Positions 15,786-24,114 of a stretch of DNA of 49,759 nt are shown one piece after another. How positions within the stretch are numbered: position 1 is the first letter of the stretch; each line of letters opens with the position of its first letter. The stretch is from Acidobacteriaceae bacterium (GTDB lineage Bacteria; Acidobacteriota; Terriglobia; Terriglobales; Acidobacteriaceae). A model generated the notes under the pieces. It was not told where the DNA came from, ran no database searches, and was given only the letters and a program-made list of their open reading frames with translations. The stretch spans positions 1 through 49,759 of the forward strand of contig CAHJWN010000023.1 of NCBI GenBank assembly GCA_903642265.1. Reading direction: 5' to 3'. Made by a program: the position numbers and the translations under genes.

Positions 15786-18251
15786 CTAGAAAAACTTGCC
15801 CAGCGTGAACACGAACTTTCGGTGTCCGCCATCGCCAATCGCTGGAGCCAGCGTAATGATGCCGAGCGGCGTCTCAGCGACGATCCCGAAGAGTACATTC
15901 TGCCGCGTGATGGTCGCCGTATGTGGCGCAAACATCTGCCCTGCCTCGTAGGCGGCGCCCAGGTAGATGCTCTGCCCGAGCGGCGCTGGAAGGGAAGCGA
16001 TCCGGCGCAGGAATGATGGCTGCAGCAGGTAATAGTCCGTTCCGCGGTACTCATCGATCGCGCTCGCGGACAGCCTAAGCGGGCCGCCGAGCGTGAATCG
16101 GAACGGCTCCGCCACTTCGCGATTGAACAGCGTTCCCGCCTGTAGACCCATCACAAAGATGTTCTTACCCACCTGGTGCGCGTAGGTGTTGTTCGTTGTC
16201 AGCTCCGGAGCGTTTGCACTGTCCACTGCGCCGTACAAGTATCCGGCCCGAGTGACTGAGTGCAGGCCGAACTGCGGCACCAGGGCACGGTCTTCGTTGT
16301 CATAGGTGTACTGCGCTCGCACGCGCTGCATGGAACCCGAGATGTCCGGCTGACCGTCTGATCCAACCACGCTCTCCCACCTGATCCCTGCCGTCTCCCA
16401 GCCCAGGCGAACCTCCTGGCTACTTTTGTTACCCCAGCCCACATCCACTCCGCCGCCACCATTTTCGAGCTGCCGCTCGGCAATGCGTTTCTGGTTCACG
16501 TAGATGTAAAAAGGCTCACGAATCAGGTCGATGCGAGGCGCAATAAATACGCTTCCGCTTACTGCTGCTGACAGCCTGGGCAGCGCGCGGTAGTACTCGC
16601 TGTTCAACTCTGTCAGAAAGCCGGCCTTGACATGCGTCCGCAGCTCCGACCCATAGCCACCCAGGTCCTGGTCCAGCAGAACACCTTCAATCGTCGCCCG
16701 GGTCACGCCACCGGTCTGCGCTTCCACATTTGCACCGACCAGCAGAAACGGCGGCCCGATCTTCTTGTCTGCGACCGTTACCAGGATGCTTGGCTGGTCA
16801 CTTTGGGTGATCGCCCCAGTGCCTTCGGGTGGATCGTACGCGACGCTGTAGTCGGCGTCGTATCGGCCATCGCTGCGGATTTCTTCCAGCAGCTTGTCAA
16901 CGGCTGTGGTGTTGATCTGCTTCCCAATCAGCGGCTGAAAGCTCTTCTGAACCGCCCGCGTAACATCCGCGTTAGGAGCCTTTACGCGAACGCGCAGCAC
17001 CCTGCCGGCAACACCGCGCCGCTTTGCCATTCGTGCGGCGATGTAGTCGGTCCACTGCTGATCGGTGACGGCATACTTCATTAGCTCCGATCTATGCGCC
17101 TCGGCGGCGGCGTATCCGCGCTCTGCCAGCCCGACAGCCTTCAAATAATCCGCTGCACCAAAGCCAGATACATTCGGCATGATCACCACGTCTGCCAACT
17201 TCCGCTCGCGTGCCTCACTCGCTTCGATCGCCACCGCAAAGCTCCGTTGCAGCACGCCCACAATCGAGTCGAGATCGCCCTTACCCACCGGCCCAAGCGG
17301 CAGACTTACGGCGAGCACCACATCCGCCTGCATATTGTGGATGGTCTCAGTTGGCAGGTTTTCGAGCACCCCGCCATCGACCAGGTCATGCCGGTCGATC
17401 TCAAACGGCCTATAGATTCCCGGCAGCGAGACCGAGGCCCGCACCGCATCCGGTACCGATCCACGCGTAAAAGTGACAGTCTTCGCATCCGTCAGGTCGG
17501 TCGCAAGGCAACGCAGGGGAATCGGCATTGCGTTGAAGTCGGTCTTGTCATCAAACCGGATAAACTCACGGTCGAGAAAGCCGTTCAGCCCCTGGTCCGT
17601 CAGCAGCGAGTTCCTGAACGACACCCCATGTTTCAGGCCGACCGTCAGCGCATTGGGCAGGTCACGGCTGTCTTCACGCCGGCGAAAACTCCTGCTCTGG
17701 TAGGACGATTGGAAGCGGAAGACTGAGTTGAAGGTGTCCCCGTTCATGATCACCTTCAGCTCATCTACTGTCTTGCCAGAGGAGTAGAGCGCCGCCACCA
17801 TGCAGCCCATGCTTGTTCCCGCCATCATGTCGACCGGGATGTGATGCTCCTCAAACCACTGCAGCACACCGATCGAACTCATCGCCGGGGCGCCACCGCC
17901 CCCGATTGCCAGCCCGATCGCCGGCCTGCCCAGAGGCTTCGCCGGGGCGGCCGCAGGTGCTGTCGAGAAGCTGAGGGTCGGCGTTCCTGCTGGAGGTTTG
18001 CCGCCGCCACCCTTGTCCTCTGGCTTGGAGCTTGTTTTGCCCTTACTTCCAGTCATCGAGCCAGCCGTCGGGCTGGGACTCGCCTCGCCACTTTGAGGGC
18101 TGCTGGCAGGTACGCCAACGGGAGGCTGGCCTGGAGTTTCAGGAACAGACTGCGCGGAGAGGTAAAGACACTCACCAGCCGCAGCGAAAATACCTACAAA
18201 AAGAAGCGAACGAAAAGTACGTCGCACACAGAGTGCAAATGTAAGCCTCAT
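15786..18251 (-). CDS. Patatin-like phospholipase with POTRA and BamA-type barrel (type Vd autotransporter)
   Basis: About 821 residues from the ATG at 18251; a TTG at 18260 is also possible. A signal peptide is followed by a low-complexity Pro/Ser/Gly linker to about residue 105. The patatin domain has the nucleophile Ser147 in AGTSMGCM, the dyad Asp292 in LVDGGVLENLP, and a glycine-rich loop GGGGAPAMSSIG in place of the usual GGGxRGxxHxG. A POTRA-like segment follows, with VRVKAPNADVTRAVQKSFQP. The C-terminal part ends as an Omp85-type 16-stranded barrel (FRFTLGGPLRLSASAIDEYR, ending GGHRKFVFTLGKFF). This order matches PlpD-type secreted lipases. It is co-transcribed with the gene below. 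Confidence 0.88.
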   Translation of the reverse strand: MRLTFALCVRRTFRSLLFVGIFAAAGECLYLSAQSVPETPGQPPVGVPASSPQSGEASPSPTAGSMTGSKGKTSSKPEDKGGGGKPPAGTPTLSFSTAPAAAPAKPLGRPAIGLAIGGGGAPAMSSIGVLQWFEEHHIPVDMMAGTSMGCMVAALYSSGKTVDELKVIMNGDTFNSVFRFQSSYQSRSFRRREDSRDLPNALTVGLKHGVSFRNSLLTDQGLNGFLDREFIRFDDKTDFNAMPIPLRCLATDLTDAKTVTFTRGSVPDAVRASVSLPGIYRPFEIDRHDLVDGGVLENLPTETIHNMQADVVLAVSLPLGPVGKGDLDSIVGVLQRSFAVAIEASEARERKLADVVIMPNVSGFGAADYLKAVGLAERGYAAAEAHRSELMKYAVTDQQWTDYIAARMAKRRGVAGRVLRVRVKAPNADVTRAVQKSFQPLIGKQINTTAVDKLLEEIRSDGRYDADYSVAYDPPEGTGAITQSDQPSILVTVADKKIGPPFLLVGANVEAQTGGVTRATIEGVLLDQDLGGYGSELRTHVKAGFLTELNSEYYRALPRLSAAVSGSVFIAPRIDLIREPFYIYVNQKRIAERQLENGGGGVDVGWGNKSSQEVRLGWETAGIRWESVVGSDGQPDISGSMQRVRAQYTYDNEDRALVPQFGLHSVTRAGYLYGAVDSANAPELTTNNTYAHQVGKNIFVMGLQAGTLFNREVAEPFRFTLGGPLRLSASAIDEYRGTDYYLLQPSFLRRIASLPAPLGQSIYLGAAYEAGQMFAPHTATITRQNVLFGIVAETPLGIITLAPAIGDGGHRKFVFTLGKFF

Positions 18252-18310
18252 ACCTTGCAACGGTAGAGGTTTTAAGCAGAGACCGCTACTTTGTGGCGCG
18301 TCGCTCCTGC

Positions 18311-18574
18311 TTACATCAGAACCGCGACCCTCTCAAGCGTCTCCTGCATCCGTTGCAGGGACCCGAAGAGCACCTCCACGTCGCAGGCAGCAGAGTGGGC
18401 GTCGTCAAACGAGATGCCATATCCTCGCTCGGTGAGAAAGCCACGGATTAACTCTGCGACCTGACGGGAATCGAGCCCGGACTGCAACAAGTCTTCGCGA
18501 AGACCCGCAAGCTCAGTGGCAGGGAACTTTTCGATTGCGATGGAGAAGGGGGGAACCTGGGGGAGAGTCGCCAT
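18311..18574 (-). CDS. Small unknown protein (87 aa)
   Basis: An 87-residue protein, mostly helical and without a membrane segment. It contains ATELAGLREDLLQSGLDSRQ and VAELIRGFLTERGYGISFDD, and ends QRMQETLERVAVLM. It looks like a small cytoplasmic protein with a coiled C-terminal helix. I do not recognise a family. It has a start codon at 18574 with an AGG about 12 bases upstream, and sits about 60 bases ahead of the patatin gene on the same strand, so it may be first in that transcription unit. The coding call rests on frame, composition and position only. Confidence 0.5.
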   Translation of the reverse strand: MATLPQVPPFSIAIEKFPATELAGLREDLLQSGLDSRQVAELIRGFLTERGYGISFDDAHSAACDVEVLFGSLQRMQETLERVAVLM

Positions 18575-18865
18575 TGAAGATGCCTCGTGGAAGTTAGTCG
18601 TTTATTGGCCTGACTGTACGGAAGGTATACGCCACCTACCTGGACCGGATTGCACGTAGAGAGTCTTCCAGGGAAAGGTCCGGGGGTTATTCCGGGGAAC
18701 TGTTCCGGGAATGTTGTTCCGATGAAGTTGTTCTAGGGTGTGTCAGGGAGTGCAACATGCCCATTGGGCAGAGTTGATGATGCCACCCCCGGGATCGTGT
18801 CTCCTGCTGCGTGTATCGGCATGGTTCGGAGATTGGATCAGGGGCCTGTTGAGTTATGATGCCAG
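18575..18865. other. Gene-free stretch with a cluster of TTCC-GGAA palindromes
   Basis: No gene is apparent in these 291 bases. They hold three near-palindromes: TTCCAGGGAA (18666-18675), TTCCGGGGAA (18690-18699) and TTCCGGGAA (18703-18711), then TTGTTCC (18715-18720). These could be binding sites for a dimeric regulator of the minus-strand unit starting at 18574, or a local repeat expansion. No promoter is confidently assignable. Confidence 0.5.
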
Positions 18866-19087
18866 CTAGTCCGATTCAGATGTCAGCGTTGCACGATCTG
18901 CGAGCAGAACCAGAAGACCGTCGACAATCGGAAACACACGCCTGCAGCCTGTACACCGCACACCCTCAGTGTCGTAGACCTCAAGCTTCATCCGGCAAAC
19001 CGGGCATGCCAGCCACACCAGGTCACTCGCCTGCAAACGCCAGGTCTTCGAAGCATCCTCAGCGCCGTTCGTCCCACGCATTGCCAT
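18866..19087 (-). CDS. Trm112-family zinc-ribbon protein
   Basis: A 73-residue protein with the Trm112/UPF0434 pattern: LACPVCRMKLEVYD, then RCTGCRRVFPIVDGLLVLL, giving Cys-x2-Cys and Cys-x2-Cys zinc ligands and the characteristic Phe-Pro-Ile-xx-Gly end. Such proteins act as small partners of methyltransferases or as stand-alone zinc ribbons; the partner here is unknown. It is divergent from folD (start 19144), with 56 bases between start codons, so the promoters must overlap. Length is close to the roughly 60 residues usual for the family, with a short N-terminal extension. Confidence 0.85.
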   Translation of the reverse strand: MAMRGTNGAEDASKTWRLQASDLVWLACPVCRMKLEVYDTEGVRCTGCRRVFPIVDGLLVLLADRATLTSESD

Positions 19088-19143
19088 GTATTCATGCTAC
19101 GGCCTTTGAACCGCATACCCTCCCAGCGCGATACGATAAAGCC

Positions 19144-20133
19144 ATGTCTACCGCAACAACATTGCCGGTCGAAGCCTCTGCAACTTCCACCACGCCGCGC
19201 ATCCTCGATGGTGTTGCCATAGCCGCGGAGATCAAAGCCGAGGTCGGTTTAGAGGTCGCTGCGCTGGCTCGGCAGGGCATTTGTCCTGGTCTCGCCGTCA
19301 TCCTGGTCGGCCATGTTGCTGCGTCGGAGATTTACGTCCGCAGCAAGGTCAAGACCTGCCATGAACTCGGCATTTACAGCGAGATGTTGACGCCGCCCGA
19401 CACTATAACGACTGAAGAGATGCTTGACCTCGTCGCCTCGCTTAACGCCCGCGACGACATCGACGGGATCCTCATCCAGCTTCCGCTTCCAAAGCATGTC
19501 GACACCCGCCGGCTCCTCGGAGCTGTCCTGCCGGATAAAGATGTCGACGGCTTCCATCCGGTAAACGCTGGTCGGCTTCAGACCGGGCAGCCTGCTCTTG
19601 CGCCCTGCACCCCCGCCGGCATCATGGAGATCCTTCGCCGCAGCAACATTCCTGTCGCCGGCCAGAACGCCGTTGTGATCGGCCGCTCGAACATCGTCGG
19701 TAAGCCGACCGCCCTGATGCTGCTGAACGCCTCTGCCACGGTCACGGTCTGCCATCGCCACTCGAAGGAGATCATCCCGTTTACACGCCGGGCAGACATC
19801 CTCATCGCCGCCGCTGGCCGCCCTGGCCTTATCACCCGGGAGATGATCAAGCCCGGAGCCGTGCTCATCGACGTTGGCATCAATCGCATCAGCGACGAAG
19901 CCGAGATGAAGGCCCTCTTTGGCGATGACCCTGCCCGCGCCGCAACCTTTGCAAAACGTGGCTCGGTTGTCGCAGGCGACATCCACCCAGATGCCTGCCA
20001 ACTATCGAGCGCCTACACACCCGTTCCTGGCGGAGTTGGCGCCCTCACCATCGCCATGCTGATGCAGAACACTGTCACTGCCGCCCGCCTGCGCCGCGGC
20101 CTTCCACCATCCGCGCATCCGGACATGGTGTAG
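19144..20133 (+). CDS. folD: Bifunctional methylenetetrahydrofolate dehydrogenase/cyclohydrolase
   Basis: A 329-residue FolD from the ATG at 19144; the frame is open further upstream, but similarity begins at TPRILDGVAIAAEIKAEV. It interconverts 5,10-methylene-THF, methenyl-THF and 10-formyl-THF, supplying one-carbon units for purines and formyl-methionine. The catalytic Tyr-xxx-Lys is in SEIYVRSKVK, the folate-contacting Gln in IQLPLPKHVD, and the Asp in DKDVDGFHPVN. The NADP-binding loop is VVIGRSNIVGKPTALML, and PVPGGVGALTIAML closes the domain. The length, against about 290 in E. coli, reflects N- and C-terminal extensions. It is four bases ahead of coaE in an apparent operon. Confidence 0.97.
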   Translation: MSTATTLPVEASATSTTPRILDGVAIAAEIKAEVGLEVAALARQGICPGLAVILVGHVAASEIYVRSKVKTCHELGIYSEMLTPPDTITTEEMLDLVASLNARDDIDGILIQLPLPKHVDTRRLLGAVLPDKDVDGFHPVNAGRLQTGQPALAPCTPAGIMEILRRSNIPVAGQNAVVIGRSNIVGKPTALMLLNASATVTVCHRHSKEIIPFTRRADILIAAAGRPGLITREMIKPGAVLIDVGINRISDEAEMKALFGDDPARAATFAKRGSVVAGDIHPDACQLSSAYTPVPGGVGALTIAMLMQNTVTAARLRRGLPPSAHPDMV

Positions 20134-20137
20134 ACCG

Positions 20138-20797
20138 GTGCTCCGTGTTGGCCTTACCGGCGGTCTTGGCAGCGGAAAGTCGACCGCTGCGGGCATCTTT
20201 CAATCGCTTGGTGCGCACATCCTCTCCTCGGACGAGATCGGCCGCGCACTCATGCAACCTGGCGAAGCGGTCTTCGACGCAGTCGTTGCCGCTTTTGGCC
20301 CTTCAGTCCTGCTTCCGGACGGTAAACTTGATCGCCCTGCGCTCGCAAGGCTCGCCTTTGCAGGTGGTCGCCTTGAAGAGCTCAATGCCATCGTCCACCC
20401 GGCCGTCATCAACCGCCAGACCGATCTTGCAGCCGCAATCGGCCAGCGTGATTCGAACGCCATCGTCATCGTCGAGTCGGCTCTCCTCTTCGAAACGAAG
20501 TACGGTGGCGGAGAAGGCTGGAGACATCGCTTCGACACCCTCATCCTGGTCACCGCTCCGGAGGAGGTCCGCATCGCCCGCTTCATCGCCCGGTCTACCG
20601 CCGGACGCAGCGTCTCCCCGGAGGAACTCGCAGACCTTACAGCTGAAGCGTATCGCCGAATCGCCCAACAGATCCCGGATGAGCAGAAGAGCAGTCTCTG
20701 CGACTACATACTGATCAACGACGGGCCGCTTAGCGAGCTCGAATGGCAGATCGATCGGCTATGGCCTCTACTCAAAACCAGTTCTGTACCCGGTTGA
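20138..20797 (+). CDS. coaE: Dephospho-CoA kinase
   Basis: A 219-residue enzyme of the last step in coenzyme A synthesis, transferring phosphate from ATP to the ribose 3'-hydroxyl of dephospho-CoA. The P-loop is GLTGGLGSGKST at residues 6-17. Other CoaE features are ILSSDEIGRALM, the HPAVINRQ segment, VVESALLFE and the lid-like RFIARSTAGRS. The start is GTG at 20138, four bases after the folD stop, so translational coupling is likely. Pairing of folD with coaE links folate and CoA supply only by co-transcription, as far as can be seen. Confidence 0.95.
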   Translation: MLRVGLTGGLGSGKSTAAGIFQSLGAHILSSDEIGRALMQPGEAVFDAVVAAFGPSVLLPDGKLDRPALARLAFAGGRLEELNAIVHPAVINRQTDLAAAIGQRDSNAIVIVESALLFETKYGGGEGWRHRFDTLILVTAPEEVRIARFIARSTAGRSVSPEELADLTAEAYRRIAQQIPDEQKSSLCDYILINDGPLSELEWQIDRLWPLLKTSSVPG

Positions 20798-20809
20798 TCG
20801 AAACTACTC

Positions 20810-21925
20810 CTATGCAGACCTGTCCTGCGCTCTGCCTGGCTCCGGATAGGACCGTCTGTCCGTGTAGCGGTCCATCATGGTGACGCGGTTCGGTGTCCGC
20901 AGACCCTGTAGCCGGGCCACAATCATCTCTTCGGCGATCAGGCACGTCGAACACACCACCAGAGGGATCAGTTCGCCGAACACCCTCGTCTCAATCAGAA
21001 TGCCGAAGCTGAACATGAAGACCAGCCACGTGGGCACGATCCATAGCCACGCCCGCAGCCTGCTGTCTGGAATACGTTTCTGCATCAAGCAGACTGCGAA
21101 CAGCAGGTACCCGCACGCGCTTAGTAGCTGCGGCCACGCAAGTGGAGCGAGCAGCGACTTCAAGTTCCAGTTGAAGCGGGGGTAGAACTCCGAAACGTTC
21201 TGCGCAAAAAGATGCCGGATGAAGATCTCCCACCCGATCCACGCCGCTGTCAACGACAGCACAATCAGCAGCACCCTGGGCCGTAGGACCCGCGACCACC
21301 GAAAGTGGAAGCCGGCAAACCCTTCGCTATTGTCGAAACCCTCGTTGATGGCAAAGAGTGTCAGGAGCAGCAGCGTGGTCTCGCGATTGATCGTTGCAAC
21401 CAGGAAGAGCGCTACGAACAGGCTCCAATGCCGACGAAAGTAGAGCAAGTACATCGCGCCTGAAAAGAACGCCAGGCTTGGAAGATCGTAGATGAATCTG
21501 AAGTTCTGCACCGTGTGCATCACGTACGTTGCAGCGCAGACGCACAGGAAGAGCGGGTAAACAAAAGGTGTGAGCAGACCCCGGCTCGAACTAGCCGAAT
21601 AGATGCGAACCGTAAACCACCCGGCGAGACCAACGCAAAGCACGCCCACGGCGGCTTGAACCAGAACCTCCGGCCGAACATCCCGGGGAAACCAGAAGCG
21701 CGACAATCCGAATGGCCGCGCGAGCCACAGCAGTGCGGAACTCCGATGCGCCCACCACATAACCGGCACCATCAGGCAGCGGCCCTGGAATGGCATCCGC
21801 TCCCGGCCCATGCTGTACAGTTCGGTGTTTACATAGGGCCGCGTGAGCCATAGGTAGCACCACACAAACTGTATGGTGGCGAGGGTGTTGATCGCGAAAT
21901 AAAAGGTCCTGTTTAGGCGTCCCAT
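20810..21925 (-). CDS. Polytopic membrane protein of unknown function
   Basis: A 371-residue protein with about nine or ten hydrophobic segments, including FAINTLATIQFVWCYLWLT, VLVQAAVGVLCVGLAGWFTV, HWSLFVALFLVATI, VLLIVLSLTAAWIGWEIFI and LWIVPTWLVFMFSFGIL. The layout (long first segment, an early periplasmic loop with GRERMPFQGRCLM, short cytoplasmic loops and many aromatic residues) is reminiscent of membrane glycosyltransferases or acyltransferases, but I see no catalytic motif and give no activity. It converges on coaE at its 3' end and is divergent from the HtrA gene at its 5' end. Confidence 0.6.
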   Translation of the reverse strand: MGRLNRTFYFAINTLATIQFVWCYLWLTRPYVNTELYSMGRERMPFQGRCLMVPVMWWAHRSSALLWLARPFGLSRFWFPRDVRPEVLVQAAVGVLCVGLAGWFTVRIYSASSSRGLLTPFVYPLFLCVCAATYVMHTVQNFRFIYDLPSLAFFSGAMYLLYFRRHWSLFVALFLVATINRETTLLLLTLFAINEGFDNSEGFAGFHFRWSRVLRPRVLLIVLSLTAAWIGWEIFIRHLFAQNVSEFYPRFNWNLKSLLAPLAWPQLLSACGYLLFAVCLMQKRIPDSRLRAWLWIVPTWLVFMFSFGILIETRVFGELIPLVVCSTCLIAEEMIVARLQGLRTPNRVTMMDRYTDRRSYPEPGRAQDRSA

Positions 21926-22245
21926 TCGGTCTGCAACTCCCGCCCTCTACCAGGCCGTTCACCACTGGCGGAGACAAAAAATGGCAACCCGCGCAGGAGT
22001 TGGCGAGTGCTTGTGACGTAGAGATTTCGCCTGGGGTTGCAGGGTGAAGCCCAGCGCCGGATGCGAGGTCTTTCAGCGCATGCAGCTTATGACAAGGTGC
22101 ATGCCAGAAGATTATGGCTGGACTCCGTCGTGGAAGGATGGTCGCAGGCGGATATTGCAGACGGAATACCGCGGAGATTTCCCGGGTCACTTCCAGTAAA
22201 TCGGCACACAGCCAATTACGGCAGCCAATCGCTACAATAAATCTC
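21926..22245. other. 320-base divergent intergenic region without a gene
   Basis: This region lies between the starts of the minus-strand membrane protein and the plus-strand HtrA gene. A TACAAT at about 22232-22237, just before the HtrA start at 22246, is a possible -10 box. It leaves only about 8 bases to the ATG, so a leaderless or near-leaderless message is possible. I see no convincing coding sequence. Confidence 0.4.
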
Positions 22246-23442
22246 ATGAAATTGCGTCGCGTGCTGCTGGTGCTTCTCCTGCTTTCGGGCTTCTACTACG
22301 TCACGACGCACATTGCGTCGAGCGGTGCATTCGCCCCCGCAATCCACCGCGCCTTCAGCATTCCGGACTCCGGTTCTACAGAGACCACGGACAGCGCCTT
22401 CAACCTCACCGAAGCTTCCGCCGCTCCTTCCTTCGACACCGAAGAGCAGCAGAACATCGGCGTGTACAAGAAGGCGCTGCCCTCGGTCGTGAACATCACC
22501 AGCACCGCCGTCGCCTTCGATTTCTTCTACGGCCCCGTCCCGCAGCAAGGCCAGGGTTCGGGCTTCATTCTCGACAAGCAAGGCCACATCCTCACCAATA
22601 ACCACGTCATCGACAACGCCCAACGCGTCGAAGTCACGCTCTCCGACAAGCACAAGTACAAGGCAACCGTTGTCGTCGTGGACAAGAACCACGACCTCGC
22701 CCTGCTGCAGATCAACGCCCCCAACCTGATCCCGGCGACGCTGTCCGAATCGACCGGCCTGGTCGTAGGCCAGCGTGTTTATGCCATCGGCAACCCCTTC
22801 GGGCTCTCCGGAACCATGACCCGCGGCATCATCTCTGCGATCCGGTCCATCCGCGGACCTGGCGGCAATCCCATTGAAGATGCCATCCAGACCGATGCCG
22901 CCGTAAACCCCGGCAACTCCGGTGGCCCGCTTCTAAATTCGCGCGGCGAGGTCATCGGCATCACCACACTGATCGCCAACAATGGCGCTGACCAGTCTTC
23001 CGGAATCGGCTTCGCCATCCCCATCAACTCTGCCAAGCAGGTGCTCGCCGACTTTGAGAAGTACGGACGCATCCGCAGCCCGTCGCTCGACATCGTTCCG
23101 CTGCCCATTGGACCCGAGATCGCCCAGCAGATCGGCCTTCCTGCCGAGAACGGCGTTCTGATCCAGCGCGTATTGCCCGGCGGCGCTGCCGAACGCGCCG
23201 GTCTCAAGGGTGGCACCCAGCGCGTCTACGATGGCAATACTCCTGTCATGCTTGGAGGCGACCTCATTGTCTCCGCGGACGGTCAGGACATCACCAATGA
23301 GCAGGACCTCTCCGCCGCAATAAACTCCCACCGGGCGGGCGACACCATGACGATCACCATCTTCCGAGGTCGCAAGAAGCTGGACATAAAGGTGACGCTG
23401 AGCGACGCCAAAGACACTACCGGCAAGGGCCAGCTCACGTAG
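22246..23442 (+). CDS. HtrA/DegP-type serine protease with one PDZ domain
   Basis: A 398-residue protein from the ATG at 22246. An N-terminal hydrophobic segment (LRRVLLVLLLLSGFYYVT) is a signal peptide or anchor. The trypsin-like domain has catalytic His120 (LTNNHVIDNA), Asp150 (DKNHDLALLQI) and Ser225 (PGNSGGPLL), a complete triad. The oxyanion loop and the QTDAAVNPGNSGG sensor are intact. One PDZ domain follows from about residue 285 (ENGVLIQRVLPGGAAERAGL). Such proteases degrade or refold damaged periplasmic proteins. The ORF is open upstream to 22114, but nothing there resembles the family. No strong ribosome binding site precedes the chosen start. Confidence 0.93.
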   Translation: MKLRRVLLVLLLLSGFYYVTTHIASSGAFAPAIHRAFSIPDSGSTETTDSAFNLTEASAAPSFDTEEQQNIGVYKKALPSVVNITSTAVAFDFFYGPVPQQGQGSGFILDKQGHILTNNHVIDNAQRVEVTLSDKHKYKATVVVVDKNHDLALLQINAPNLIPATLSESTGLVVGQRVYAIGNPFGLSGTMTRGIISAIRSIRGPGGNPIEDAIQTDAAVNPGNSGGPLLNSRGEVIGITTLIANNGADQSSGIGFAIPINSAKQVLADFEKYGRIRSPSLDIVPLPIGPEIAQQIGLPAENGVLIQRVLPGGAAERAGLKGGTQRVYDGNTPVMLGGDLIVSADGQDITNEQDLSAAINSHRAGDTMTITIFRGRKKLDIKVTLSDAKDTTGKGQLT

Positions 23443-23529
23443 TCAGGTTGAGCGCGCAGCATCTCTGTTCCGGGCCAACGAGAGATGGCTGCTATCCTCT
23501 GGCATACCCCTGCGCCAAGAGGAACATGC

Positions 23530-24090
23530 ATGCCTAAGGATCTGCCCGACTTCGATAAGGCTGAATTTACCGGCCAGCCTGTCGTGCGATTGCCTCACAC
23601 GCCTGGCGAAGACGTGGCCAGCAGTGCTTGGGATACGCAACGCTCGGACCACGCTCGCTTCATCCAGGCGGTCCTTTATGGTGTGGTCGCCGCACTCCTC
23701 AGCAGCATGGTGTATGCCGCATTCACCATCATTACGCACATTGAGATTGGCTACCTTGCAGTCGGAGTGGGCTACGTGATCGGGAAGGCGATGCTGCATG
23801 CCACGCAGGGCCTGGGAGGAAGGAAGTACCAGATCACGGCGGCGGTCCTCACGTACTTTGCGGTTTCGCTGGCGTCCGTTCCGGAGATTTTGTGGTCCAT
23901 GCACACTCGCGGGACCGATATCTCGCACCTCAGCGCGCACAGCATCGCGTTCCTGGCGCGATATGGAGTCGCGTCTCCCTTTCTGGAATTGCAGGACGGC
24001 TTTGTCTCCGGCCTGATTGGATTGTTCATCCTGTTCATAGGAATCCGTGCAGCCTGGCAGTTCACCGCCGACCGCCGCATAGCGGCATAA
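23530..24090 (+). CDS. Four-helix membrane protein of unknown function
   Basis: A 186-residue protein from the ATG at 23530, preceded by AAGAGGAAC. The N-terminal 45 residues are polar. Four hydrophobic segments follow: FIQAVLYGVVAALLSSMVYA, IGYLAVGVGYVIGKAMLHAT, YQITAAVLTYFAVSLASV and FVSGLIGLFILFIGIRAAW. I do not recognise the family. It stands 24 bases upstream of the M50 protease gene on the same strand and is probably co-transcribed with it, so a role with the protease or its membrane substrates is possible. That role is inference only. Confidence 0.6.
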   Translation: MPKDLPDFDKAEFTGQPVVRLPHTPGEDVASSAWDTQRSDHARFIQAVLYGVVAALLSSMVYAAFTIITHIEIGYLAVGVGYVIGKAMLHATQGLGGRKYQITAAVLTYFAVSLASVPEILWSMHTRGTDISHLSAHSIAFLARYGVASPFLELQDGFVSGLIGLFILFIGIRAAWQFTADRRIAA

Positions 24091-24114
24091 CGACTGGCTG
24101 AAGAAACGACTAAC

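Noticed and set aside
21591..22247. Minus-strand ORF containing a CAGCH cytochrome-c-like sequence
   Set aside because: The sequence is isolated, the rest of the frame has no cytochrome fold, and it overlaps the start of the membrane protein gene on the same strand in a different frame.
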